A DNA stretch of 64,000 nt from Celeribacter neptunius. GTDB taxonomy: Bacteria; Pseudomonadota; Alphaproteobacteria; Rhodobacterales; Rhodobacteraceae. Within the stretch, counting starts at the first letter, position 1. Each line of letters opens with the position of its first letter. Under the pieces are notes generated by a model. It saw only the letters and a program-made list of their open reading frames with translations. It was not told the origin of the DNA and ran no database searches. Positions 47,277-55,082 of this stretch are shown here, in pieces. The stretch spans positions 62,001-126,000 of the forward strand of contig NZ_FORH01000008.1 in NCBI RefSeq assembly GCF_900113955.1, given 5' to 3'. Position numbers and translations under genes: made by a program.

Positions 47277-48278
47277 ATGAGCATGGATGTCACACAACTC
47301 GCCGAACAGGTCATCGCGGGCAATCGCCGGGCGTTGGCCCGCGCCATCACACTGGTGGAAAGCGCGCGCGACGACCACCGCGAACAGGCGATCGCACTGA
47401 TGGAAGAGGTGGGCAAGAGCGGTCGTCAGGCGCTCCGCCTCGGTCTTTCGGGCACGCCGGGCGTCGGCAAATCCACCTTTATCGAGAGCTTCGGCATGAT
47501 GCTCATTCGCGAAGGACTGAACGTCGCGGTGCTGGCCGTCGATCCCTCGTCCTCACGCTCCGGCGGGTCGATTCTGGGCGACAAGACCCGGATGGAAATG
47601 CTGTCGCGCGAACGGGCGGCCTTTATCCGCCCCTCGCCGTCGCAATCCGAACTGGGCGGTGTCGCCCGGCGCACGCGCGAAGCCGTGGCGCTCTGCGAGG
47701 CCGCCGGGTACGACCTGATCCTGATCGAGACCGTGGGCGTCGGGCAATCCGAGACCGTGGTGGCGGAAATGTCGGACCTGTTCCTCTTGCTCTTGGCGCC
47801 GGCGGGCGGCGACGAGCTGCAAGGAGTCAAGCGCGGCATCATGGAAATGGCCGATCTGATTCTGGTGAACAAGGCCGATGGCGATTTGAAAGCGGCCGCG
47901 CAACGGACCTGTGCCGATTACGCAGGCGCGCTGCGGCTGATCCGCAAACGTCCGCAGGACCCGATGGAGTTTCCCAAGGCGATGACCGTCTCGGCGATCG
48001 AGGAGCACGGGCTCGAAGCCGCCTGGGCCGAGATGAACACGCTGATCGACTGGCGCCGCGAGAACGGGTTCTTCGATGCGCGCCGGGCGGAACAGGCCGA
48101 ATATTGGTTCGGTCAGGAGATCCGCCATGGGTTGTTGCGCCAGCTTGAGCGCGAGCCTTTGAAGTCGATGATTGCCGGGCTGGCCGGGAAAGTGGCCGGC
48201 GGCGAGATCACCCCGAGCCACGCGGCGGCGGATGTGTTGAAAGCGCTCCGGGAGGGGTATGGACCGTCCGGGCCTTGA
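47277..48278 (+). CDS. meaB: Methylmalonyl-CoA mutase-associated GTPase MeaB
   Basis: A 333-residue G3E-family GTPase that guards methylmalonyl-CoA or ethylmalonyl-CoA mutase and gates cobalamin loading. The P-loop GLSGTPGVGKST is at about 56-67. VDPSSSRSGGSILGDKTRM, the Walker B region LIETVGVGQSE and the base-specificity NKAD follow in order. ATG 47277 sits behind GGAGGAGGG; ATG 47283 is possible. It is divergent from hrpB. The mutase is not encoded in this window. Confidence 0.95.
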   Translation: MSMDVTQLAEQVIAGNRRALARAITLVESARDDHREQAIALMEEVGKSGRQALRLGLSGTPGVGKSTFIESFGMMLIREGLNVAVLAVDPSSSRSGGSILGDKTRMEMLSRERAAFIRPSPSQSELGGVARRTREAVALCEAAGYDLILIETVGVGQSETVVAEMSDLFLLLLAPAGGDELQGVKRGIMEMADLILVNKADGDLKAAAQRTCADYAGALRLIRKRPQDPMEFPKAMTVSAIEEHGLEAAWAEMNTLIDWRRENGFFDARRAEQAEYWFGQEIRHGLLRQLEREPLKSMIAGLAGKVAGGEITPSHAAADVLKALREGYGPSGP

Positions 48279-48873
48279 TGCCTGATGGCGCCAGTCTTCT
48301 CGTCACCTGCGGAGTTTGTCGATTGGGCAGAGTGATGCGGCGAAAGACCGGAATGAGGCCTTGCCAGACATTCGCACGTAGCACCCTCGTGCGGAATCAA
48401 GGCCGTAGGCCGCCGCACATCGCTGACGCGTCCCGCGCGGCGGCGATTTTGTCAGGTTCAGGCAACGTGTTGAGCTTATTCGGATTTGGCTGAGATAAAT
48501 CGAGAGGTTCAGCGGACAGGCTCGCCACCGCCCGCGTCATCGAGGTGCGGCTTCCGCCCAAATAACGAACGTCCACTTCGTCCGCAAATCGGACATTGGA
48601 TCAGAGGGAGCCGACATCTGACATTTCGAGACACCCCTTGACGATTCTCTCATCTTCGCCTATGTCCCGCGAACTGAATTTCGGGCGCGGCTCTTGAGCG
48701 GTGTCCTTTTCTGTTGAAGAACGGTGTTTTTCCGCGGTTTTACTCGGTTTTCGGACTTGCGTCCGGGGCGCGGGCGCGTAAAAGAGGGCCGATCAAGACA
48801 GAATGAGTCTTTTAAACTGCGAGAGCACACGAAACTCTGACGTGCTTTCGAAAGTAGAAACGAGGATGAACCC
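48279..48873. other. Intergenic region between meaB and rpmB
   Basis: 595 bases without a supported protein gene. A strong promoter candidate for rpmB is at 48638-48666, which leaves about 200 bases of untranslated leader. The leader is locally AT-rich (48700-48770 and 48820-48870). Leaders of ribosomal protein genes often fold, but no known motif could be assigned. Nothing was recognised between 48279 and 48630. Confidence 0.5.
48638..48666 (+). promoter_or_regulatory. Candidate promoter of rpmB
   Basis: TTGACG at 48638-48643, a 17-base spacer and TATGTC at 48661-48666. It matches the sigma70-type consensus well for this group, in which CTTGAC elements are common. Confidence 0.55.
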
Positions 48874-49161
48874 ATGTCGCGTCGTTGCGAACTGACCGGT
48901 AAAGGCCCGATGACTGGCAACAATGTCAGCCACGCCAAAAACAGAACCCGCCGCCGTTTCCTTCCGAACCTCAACGATGTGACGCTGATTTCGGAAACCC
49001 TCGGCCGCTCCTTCAAACTGCGCATTTCCGCTGCCGCTCTGCGCTCCGTCGACCACCGTGGTGGTCTGGACGCTTTCCTTGCCAAAGCCAAGGATGCCGA
49101 GCTGTCGGACAATGCTCTGAAAATCAAAAAAGACATCGCGAAAGCCCAGGCTGCCGCCTAA
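48874..49161 (+). CDS. rpmB: 50S ribosomal protein L28
   Basis: A 95-residue large-subunit ribosomal protein. The N-terminal [20 protein letters not shown] and the basic [10 protein letters not shown] block are diagnostic of L28, and the alphaproteobacterial C-terminal extension ([15 protein letters not shown]) is present. AACGAGGATGAACCC contains the ribosome site. It is transcribed alone and ended by a strong hairpin. Confidence 0.98.
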   Translation: MSRRCELTGKGPMTGNNVSHAKNRTRRRFLPNLNDVTLISETLGRSFKLRISAAALRSVDHRGGLDAFLAKAKDAELSDNALKIKKDIAKAQAAA

Positions 49162-49184
49162 GTCTTTGAAGATTTGAGATTGAG

Positions 49185-49216
49185 ACCCCGCGAAGGCACG
49201 GCCTTGGCGGGGTTTT
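49185..49216 (+). terminator. Terminator after rpmB
   Basis: ACCCCGC at 49185-49191 pairs with GCGGGGT at 49207-49213, enclosing an inner AAGGC/GCCTT stem, then TTTT. Confidence 0.9.
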
Positions 49217-49342
49217 CTCATGTCTGGCCCTTGGCTGCTCGGCGGAGCGTCGCCAGGGGGCTGGTCGGGTTTCACTTTCGCTGAATTCTGCGGCATTCGG
49301 CCTCTTTCCTTTTGCGTGCGCCTCGCTAAAGTGCCTGACACC

Positions 49343-49690
49343 ATGCGTATCACCCGCACGATAAAGGCCGTTCTGGTCGCGTTCCTGCTCATCGTCACGT
49401 CCCAGTCCATGGCCGTGGCGCGGGGCACCATGCGCGACGCCAGCGGGGCAGTCGTGCTCTGTACCGGCACGGGACCGATTACCGTGCTCACGGATGCGGA
49501 TGGGCAGCCGATTGGCCCGTCGCACATTTGTCCCGATTGTGCGCTCACCGTGATCGCCGGTCTGGCGGAGGCATTCGACCTGCCTCAGCCGGAACAAACC
49601 CTCCTGCGCTTCACGCCTGCGGTGCTGTCCTATTCCGCGCATGACACGATCCCGCCCCGGCCGCGTGCCCGGGCGCCGCCTCTGGTCTGA
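49343..49690 (+). CDS. Exported DUF2946-like protein with CPxC motif, copper-associated
   Basis: A 115-residue exported protein. The first 25 residues are a signal or anchor helix (KAVLVAFLLIVTSQSMAVA). The mature part has a conserved VVLCTGTGP and an ICPDC pair (SHICPDCALTVIAG), the pattern of DUF2946-type proteins found with copper genes. The C-terminal tail is Pro/Arg rich. ATG 49343 gives a normal signal peptide; an in-frame ATG at 49220 adds 41 unlikely residues. The next gene, 44 bases on, is a PCu(A)C copper chaperone, which supports a role in periplasmic copper handling. Confidence 0.7.
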   Translation: MRITRTIKAVLVAFLLIVTSQSMAVARGTMRDASGAVVLCTGTGPITVLTDADGQPIGPSHICPDCALTVIAGLAEAFDLPQPEQTLLRFTPAVLSYSAHDTIPPRPRARAPPLV

Positions 49691-49734
49691 GTTTTCCGCA
49701 CTTAAAACTCTCCAAGACCACAAGGACCACTCAC

Positions 49735-50220
49735 ATGTTCAAGACCTCTCTTCTGGCCGGGCTTGCCGCCTGCGCCTTCGCTCTGCCCGCCTTTGCCGAT
49801 ATCACCATCGTCGATCCCTATGCCCGCTCTTCGGGCGCCATGGCCCGTGCCGGGGCTGCGTTTTTCATCATCGAGAACACCGGCGACGAGGATGATCAGC
49901 TGATCGATGCAAAATCCGACATTTCCAAGATCACCGAGCTGCACACCCATAAGGACATGGGCGATGGCGTGATGAAAATGCTGCATGTGCCCGAAGGCTT
50001 CACTATCCCGGCCAATGGCAGCCATGCGCTGGCCCGCGGCGGCGATCACGTCATGTTCATGGGGCTTCTCAAGCCGATGAACCAGGGCGATACGGTCACC
50101 GTCACCCTGACCTTCGAGAAAGCCGGCGACATCACCGTCGAGATCCCCGTCGATCTCGAGCGTCAGGACAGCGCCATGGCCATGCCGATGGACGGCACCG
50201 GCATGAAGATGGGCAACTGA
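49735..50220 (+). CDS. PCu(A)C family periplasmic copper chaperone
   Basis: A 161-residue exported cupredoxin-like chaperone that delivers Cu(I) to the CuA site of cytochrome c oxidase. The signal peptide ends near FA-DI (about 21). The copper-binding pattern is visible: H70/H72 in ELHTHKD, M80 and M82 in GVMKM, then H105 and M107 in GGDHVMFMG. A Met-rich tail (SAMAMPMDGTGMKMGN) gives four extra methionines that could bind copper. It probably forms an operon with the preceding DUF2946-like gene. Confidence 0.92.
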   Translation: MFKTSLLAGLAACAFALPAFADITIVDPYARSSGAMARAGAAFFIIENTGDEDDQLIDAKSDISKITELHTHKDMGDGVMKMLHVPEGFTIPANGSHALARGGDHVMFMGLLKPMNQGDTVTVTLTFEKAGDITVEIPVDLERQDSAMAMPMDGTGMKMGN

Positions 50221-50240
50221 GCCCGTATCCATATCCGAGG

Positions 50241-50266
50241 AAAGGCACGCCACGGCGTGCCTTTTT
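50241..50266 (+). terminator. Terminator after the copper chaperone gene
   Basis: AAGGCACGC pairs with GCGTGCCTT around a four-base loop, followed by T to 50266. Confidence 0.9.
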
Positions 50267-50364
50267 TCTTGCGCGGATGCCAAAACACGCTACATGATCG
50301 CGCACCGCAGATCGGGAAATTTCCGCCCGGCCCGCGGCTTTCGTGACAATTGAAGAGACTGATC

Positions 50365-50916
50365 ATGTTGAACGTTCATGCGTTCCCGGAGGCGTTTTCG
50401 CCCTCCGAATGTGATGCGATTATTGCGCTCGCCCGTGAGGGCGAGCTCAAGGATGCCGGGCTGGTGAAGAACCGCTCCGATCATAACCTGCGCCGTGCCG
50501 ATCTCGGCTGGCTCGACGAGCGCGCGGGCGGCGACTGGATCATGGAGCGGATCATGCATCTCGTGGCCGAGGCCAACCGGGCGCATTTCGATTTCGCCCT
50601 GACCGAATTTGGCGAGAGTCCGCAGGTGGCCCGCTATGGTGCCGAGCGTCAGGGGCATTTCACCTGGCATTCCGACATTGGCGAGGGGGCTTTGGCCTCG
50701 CGCCGCAAACTCACCATGGTGGTGCAGCTCTCCGATCCGAGGGCGTACAGAGGCGGGGCGCTCGAGTTGCAGCCGGATGCCAATATCCGCGTATCCGACC
50801 GGACCAAGGGTTCGGCCGTGCTGTTCCCGTCCTTCGTGCTGCACCGGGTGACGCCGGTGCATGAGGGCGAGCGCTATTCGCTCTCCACCTGGGTCCACGG
50901 CCCGGCGTTTCGCTGA
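50365..50916 (+). CDS. 2OG-Fe(II) dioxygenase (prolyl-4-hydroxylase-like)
   Basis: A 183-residue non-heme iron dioxygenase. The iron-binding triad is H102 and D104 in FTWHSDIGEG and H160 in FVLHRVTPV; R170 in GERYSLSTW is placed to bind 2-oxoglutarate. The overall order resembles PKHD-type hydroxylases such as PiuC. ATG 50365 is used; a TTG at 50350 would add five residues. Substrate unknown. It is convergent with the sirtuin gene, three bases apart. Confidence 0.87.
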   Translation: MLNVHAFPEAFSPSECDAIIALAREGELKDAGLVKNRSDHNLRRADLGWLDERAGGDWIMERIMHLVAEANRAHFDFALTEFGESPQVARYGAERQGHFTWHSDIGEGALASRRKLTMVVQLSDPRAYRGGALELQPDANIRVSDRTKGSAVLFPSFVLHRVTPVHEGERYSLSTWVHGPAFR

Positions 50917-50919
50917 GCC

Positions 50920-51603
50920 TCAGATGAGGTCTTTCACCCAGCCCGGCACCACCTCGGTGGCCGGGCCTTCGCGGATCTCGTCAAACCGCCCGCCCGAGGC
51001 TTTGAGATTGAGCTCCAGCGTGCGGATGCCATAGGCCCGCGCCATCTGGCTGAACCCCGCCGCCGGGTAGACCACGCCGGAGGTGCCGATGGCGACGAAC
51101 AGCGCGCTGTCTTCCAGCGCCTCCTGGATGGCCTCCATGTGATAGGGCATCTCGCCGAACCAGACGATATCGGGCCGGGTCGCGGGGGCGCCGCAGTCGG
51201 GGCAGGGGGCGTTGACGTCCATCACCATCGGCGCTGGCCAGCGATGACCGCAGGCGGCGCAAAGCGCGTCTTTCAACGCCCCATGCATATGGGTGACGCT
51301 CCGCGCCCCGGCACGTTCCAGGAGATCGTCGACATTCTGGGTCACCAGATGCACCGGGCCGGGGTAACGGTCCTGTAATTCGGCCAGCGCGAGATGCGCG
51401 GCATTCGGCGTGGCCTCGGCCGCCTGCGCCCGGCGCAGATTGTAAAACCGCTGCACCAGTTGCGGATCGCGCGCGAAAGCCTCCGGGGTTGCCACATCCT
51501 CGACCCGGTGATCTTCCCAAAGCCCGTCTTCGGCGCGGAATGTCCTGAGCCCGCTTTCCGCCGAGAGCCCGGCGCCCGAGAGAATGAAAATACCGTCTGC
51601 CAT
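50920..51603 (-). CDS. cobB: NAD-dependent protein deacylase (sirtuin)
   Basis: A 227-residue Sir2 enzyme that removes acyl groups from lysines using NAD. NAD-binding GAGLSAESGLRTFR, QNVDDLLERAG and the catalytic H107 in HMHGAL are intact. Zinc is held by C115, C118, C134 and C137. Y54 and R57 in FYNLRR match the acyl-carboxylate-binding Tyr/Arg of CobB and SIRT5, so it should accept succinyl- or malonyl-lysine. AAGGAGAGG precedes the ATG at 51603. Confidence 0.94.
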   Translation of the reverse strand: MADGIFILSGAGLSAESGLRTFRAEDGLWEDHRVEDVATPEAFARDPQLVQRFYNLRRAQAAEATPNAAHLALAELQDRYPGPVHLVTQNVDDLLERAGARSVTHMHGALKDALCAACGHRWPAPMVMDVNAPCPDCGAPATRPDIVWFGEMPYHMEAIQEALEDSALFVAIGTSGVVYPAAGFSQMARAYGIRTLELNLKASGGRFDEIREGPATEVVPGWVKDLI

Positions 51604-51854
51604 ATGCGCCTCTCCTTTGGGAAGAGAGTAGCGGCGATGGCGCGCGCTGGGTAGGGGCGTTTGTTCCGGGGGCGGGCGTGCCGGAGGCATGCTTTCAGCC
51701 GCACCGCGGGCGCGGCGGCTTTGCCGTGTTCCGCGCCAGAAAGCGAAGGTCCCGAAAAGCTCAAACTGGCATTTGTGCAAGATGAGCCATCGCCCAAATC
51801 TCCAGTTCAGATTTGCGGTGATTCCGATTAGCCTGCCGCCAAACAGGAGCCTTT

Positions 51855-52301
51855 ATGCAAAAAATCCTTTTCGTCTGTCTCGGTAACATTTGCCGCTCCC
51901 CCTCCGCAGAGGCGGTGTTTGCGACCAAGGCCGCCGCCGCCCGGCAACCGGTGATCGTCGACAGTGCCGGCACCGGCAACTGGCATGTGGGCGAAGCCCC
52001 TTACGGGCCGATGCAGAGGGCCGCCAAATCCCGCGGTTATGATCTCTCCGCCCTGCGCGCCCGACAATTCACCGCCGCGGATTTCGACGGGTTCGATCTG
52101 ATCGTGGCGATGGATGCGGTCAATCTGCGCGATATCGAGCGGCTTCGGCCCCTGGGCAATGAGACCCCGGTGGAGCTGATGATGGCGTTCGCACCCGAAG
52201 CCGGGATCAAATCCGTGCCCGATCCTTATTACACCCGCGATTTCGACGAGGCGCTCGATCTGATCGAACTGGCCTCCGAGGGGCTGCTCAGCCGTTTCTG
52301 A
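51855..52301 (+). CDS. Low-molecular-weight protein-tyrosine phosphatase
   Basis: A 148-residue cytoplasmic phosphatase. The P-loop VCLGNICRS (C8, R14) is at the N-terminus, as in the family, and the general acid is D123 in SVPDPYY. A second conserved acidic residue, D36, is in IVDSAGTGNWH. ACAGGAGCC precedes the ATG. No exopolysaccharide kinase is adjacent, so a role in capsule control cannot be inferred. Confidence 0.94.
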   Translation: MQKILFVCLGNICRSPSAEAVFATKAAAARQPVIVDSAGTGNWHVGEAPYGPMQRAAKSRGYDLSALRARQFTAADFDGFDLIVAMDAVNLRDIERLRPLGNETPVELMMAFAPEAGIKSVPDPYYTRDFDEALDLIELASEGLLSRF

Positions 52302-52314
52302 CCCGCGCTGCGGC

Positions 52315-53064
52315 TCAGACCCTGAGCCAGCGAAAGGCGCGTTTGAGCTCTGCCGTGCCGTTGCGCTGATACCAGCGCCCGTGGCTCAGGATCACCTGTT
52401 CCGGTTGCCAGGAGATCACCTCGCGCATGACCTCGCGGGCCTGTTTCTTGGATTTGAAAGAGCCGCGCATATCGGCGGGCGCCTTGCCATCCGGGTCGAG
52501 AATGCCGGCGATCCGCATCAGAAAGGCCTTCATCCGGCCGACCTTATGGGCTTCGAAATTCTCAATCAGATCGGTAAGGATCAGGGTGTTCGACGGCATG
52601 TGGTAAAACACCACCTCGTGCAGGAAACGATGGCCCCTGACCAGGCGCTGGCGAATATCCGCGGCATAGCCTTCCGGACCGCCGGGCGCCTCGTCCGTCA
52701 GCACGTCGTGCTTCGGGAAGGGGACGCCGTATTTCGCGGCACGTTCCTTGACCCCGGGGGCGGCCAGAACCTGTGCCTGCGGGAAGCGTTTGTGCCAGAG
52801 ATGCACGGAGACGTAATGGATCGGATTGGGCGCGATCAGCCAGCCGATCGGGCCAAGATCGGCCAGTTGATCCAGAAGCCCCTCATCGATTGCAATCGGC
52901 GAATGCACCCAGAGCTTGCCATTCACCCGCACCACCGTCATTCGGGTCGGGAAATTGATGCCATAGAACGGCACAGAGGGCCCGTCGGCAATCCAGATCC
53001 CGGCGTCGGGGTCGGGACCAACGGGTTTGAGCGTGTTCAGCGGGTGGTAAAGCGGATCAGTCAC
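52315..53064 (-). CDS. DUF4336 domain-containing protein
   Basis: About 249 residues covering the DUF4336 family from start to end. It opens PLYHPLNTLKPVGPD and contains LWVHSPIAIDEGLLDQLADL, APNPIHYVSVHLWHKRFPQ and SHGRWYQRNG. The pattern of His residues and strands resembles a metallo-beta-lactamase-like fold, but the usual HxHxD motif is absent. The start is uncertain: GTG 53064 gives the typical family N-terminus, while GTG 53076 or TTG 53097 would overlap or abut the upstream gene. Function unknown. Confidence 0.8.
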   Translation of the reverse strand: MTDPLYHPLNTLKPVGPDPDAGIWIADGPSVPFYGINFPTRMTVVRVNGKLWVHSPIAIDEGLLDQLADLGPIGWLIAPNPIHYVSVHLWHKRFPQAQVLAAPGVKERAAKYGVPFPKHDVLTDEAPGGPEGYAADIRQRLVRGHRFLHEVVFYHMPSNTLILTDLIENFEAHKVGRMKAFLMRIAGILDPDGKAPADMRGSFKSKKQAREVMREVISWQPEQVILSHGRWYQRNGTAELKRAFRWLRV

Positions 53065-53087
53065 GTGATCGGTCACGTCGGGGCGCG

Positions 53088-53414
53088 TCAGCCGCAATAT
53101 TGCGCAGCGGTGGCGCCGAAGGCCTTGTAGCGCTTCCAGAAGCTCTCATGGCTGCGGTTGTCGCTCTGGCGGATATCCTGTGCCTTCTGCGGGTCCTTGA
53201 AGAATTTCGCCGCCTGACGCTGATCGCTGTTCGACAGGGTCAGATCGGCGACATCCTGAATGCAGCCGCAAAGCGCACGGTTGTTCGCGGCCCGGTCGGA
53301 GGACATGCAAGCGCGCTCGATCGCACCGGCCTGCGCCGGGAGCGGGGAAAGCGTCGCGCTCGCGCCGGATAGGAGTGCCGCCACAATGAATAGGGTCTTT
53401 TTGGCTTTTTTCAT
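53088..53414 (-). CDS. Conserved small periplasmic protein with four cysteines
   Basis: A 108-residue exported protein. The signal peptide is basic then hydrophobic (MKKAKKTLFIVAALLSGASA) and ends near AQA-GA. The mature part has Cys in ERACMSSDR, RALCGCIQDVAD and the final YCG, plus a conserved run DQRQAAKFFKDPQKAQDIR. I recall close relatives throughout Rhodobacterales with no known function. GAGAGGCAG precedes the ATG. DUF4336 follows on the same strand. A perfect CtrA-like site lies about 165 bases upstream. Confidence 0.75.
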   Translation of the reverse strand: MKKAKKTLFIVAALLSGASATLSPLPAQAGAIERACMSSDRAANNRALCGCIQDVADLTLSNSDQRQAAKFFKDPQKAQDIRQSDNRSHESFWKRYKAFGATAAQYCG

Positions 53415-53725
53415 TTTCTGCCTCTCGTCCAATCGTGGCGGACTCTGTCCCGGGTCTGCCTGATCTTATGTCAGGTCTGCGCCGGGTTTCTTGCCTGTCC
53501 CAAGTCCGGTTAACCGTGTCTGGATCAACCGTTAACCTGAATTGCCTTTGCTACCGACAGGTTTCCGCCATCTTGGTTAAAATCTGGTTAATTTTGCCCG
53601 AGTCGCCCTCACGGGGCAATCGCGCAAACCGGCGCGGCTGTGAGGTGAGCGGAGGTCTGCCGAGAGATATGGATATTCCCGTTTCGTATCGGTAGGTTGG
53701 GCAGGCTTAACAGGGGGCGTATGGC
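53415..53725. other. Divergent intergenic region upstream of dgt
   Basis: No gene is supported. It is rich in TTAA: GGTTAAC at 53507, CGTTAACC at 53530 (together an imperfect inverted repeat) and a perfect TTAA-N7-TTAA pair at 53577-53591. It should hold promoters for both dgt and the small periplasmic protein. Confidence 0.6.
53577..53591. promoter_or_regulatory. Putative CtrA-binding site (TTAA-N7-TTAA)
   Basis: TTAA at 53577-53580 and at 53588-53591 with exactly seven bases between. It lies 135 bases before dgt and 163 bases before the divergent small periplasmic gene. Inferred from consensus only. Confidence 0.5.
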
Positions 53726-55078
53726 ATGCGGATGAATTGGCAAAAGCTTTTGGACACCACGCTTCTGGGCGATGAAAATCGTGAAGAAAAGCCCAATCGA
53801 CCGAATTATGCGCAGGATTATGACCGGCTGGTGTTCTCGCTGCCCTTCCGGCGTCTGGCGAACAAGACCCAGGTGCATCCGCTCTACGCCCATGATCATG
53901 TCCATCACCGGCTGATCCACAGTGTCGAAACCAGCAGCGTCGGGCGCTCGCTGGGCATCGAGGTCGGGCAATGGCTCGAGGATGCGGGCCATATCGACGC
54001 CGGGCAAAAACACCTGCTGTCCGGCGTCGTGCAGGCCGCCTGTATCGCCCATGACATCGGCAACCCGCCCTTTGGCCATTCCGGCGAGGCGGCGATTGGC
54101 GCCTGGTTCGCCGGGCAGTTCGCCGGGGGGCATCCGTTCTTCGAGGCGATCCCCGAAGCGGACCGTGCCGAATTCGAGAAGTTCGAAGGCAATGCCCAGG
54201 GCTTTCGCCTGATCACCCGGCTCGAGATGTATCGCAACGCGGGCGGCATGCGTCTGACCCATGCGGTCCTGGGGGCTTTCACCAAATACCCGGCGCTGGC
54301 CCGGACCCATGTCGCGGCCCAGGCCCGTGAAGGCAAGGCTGCGTACAAGGGGCTCGCGAAATTCGGGTTGTTCCGCTCGGAATACGACCTCTTCGCCGAT
54401 GTCGCGGCGCGCACCGGGCTGATCGCCGAGGAAGAGGACGGTCAGCGCTGGTGGCGGCGGCATCCGCTGGTCTTCCTGGTCGAGGCGGCGGATGACATTT
54501 GCTACAATATCCTCGATCTCGAAGACGCCTATGTCGCCGGCGATCTCACGGCAGAGAAAATCAAGGATCTGATGCGACCGCTGTTCGGCGGGTCCAATCG
54601 GCAATTCTCCCGGATCGAGGAAGAGATCGCCTATTATCGCGCCCGCGCCATCGGGGCCTCGATCGCGGCCTGTGTCGAGGCTTTCAAGAGCCATTACGAC
54701 GAGATCATGGAGGGGCGTTTCTCGGCCTCTCTGATCTCGCGCTCCAACATGGCCGGGGCCTTTGCCAGGATCGAAGACACCGCCCGCAGCCAGATTTTCA
54801 CCGCCCCGCGCAAGACGCGGCTCGAGGTGACCGGGCGCAATATCCTGCACGATGTGCTGGGCGGGCTTTTGCCGGTGCTGCTGGAGCTGGAACGGGTCGA
54901 CTGGGACGCCGCGCGCCTGTCCGATTATCACCGACAGCTGGTCTCTGCGGTGGAGTTCGACCTGCGGGATGTCGTCGACGCATACACCGCGCTGCACGCG
55001 CTTGGCGACTTCACCTCCGGCATGACCGACCGCTATGCGGTGCGTGTCCATGAGATGGTGACGGGGCGGATGGGGTAA
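53726..55078 (+). CDS. dgt: Deoxyguanosinetriphosphate triphosphohydrolase-like protein
   Basis: A 450-residue HD-domain dNTPase that splits dNTPs to nucleoside and tripolyphosphate. The start MRMNWQKLLDTTLLGDENRE is typical of longer Dgt proteins. Metal ligands are in HRLIHSVETSSVGRSLG and IAHDIGNPPFGHSGE (the HD pair), with a later D in FLVEAADDICYNILDLEDA. ATG 53726 is used; ATG 53732 is also possible. Such enzymes balance dNTP pools and in some bacteria limit phage. An unknown gene follows convergently four bases away. Confidence 0.93.
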   Translation: MRMNWQKLLDTTLLGDENREEKPNRPNYAQDYDRLVFSLPFRRLANKTQVHPLYAHDHVHHRLIHSVETSSVGRSLGIEVGQWLEDAGHIDAGQKHLLSGVVQAACIAHDIGNPPFGHSGEAAIGAWFAGQFAGGHPFFEAIPEADRAEFEKFEGNAQGFRLITRLEMYRNAGGMRLTHAVLGAFTKYPALARTHVAAQAREGKAAYKGLAKFGLFRSEYDLFADVAARTGLIAEEEDGQRWWRRHPLVFLVEAADDICYNILDLEDAYVAGDLTAEKIKDLMRPLFGGSNRQFSRIEEEIAYYRARAIGASIAACVEAFKSHYDEIMEGRFSASLISRSNMAGAFARIEDTARSQIFTAPRKTRLEVTGRNILHDVLGGLLPVLLELERVDWDAARLSDYHRQLVSAVEFDLRDVVDAYTALHALGDFTSGMTDRYAVRVHEMVTGRMG

Positions 55079-55082
55079 GGCA

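Noticed and set aside
48279-48630. Search for a tRNA or other structured RNA gene in the long gap after meaB
   Set aside because: No T-loop-like GGTTCRANYCC sequence or cloverleaf pairing could be seen. The same search failed in every other gap over 300 bases.
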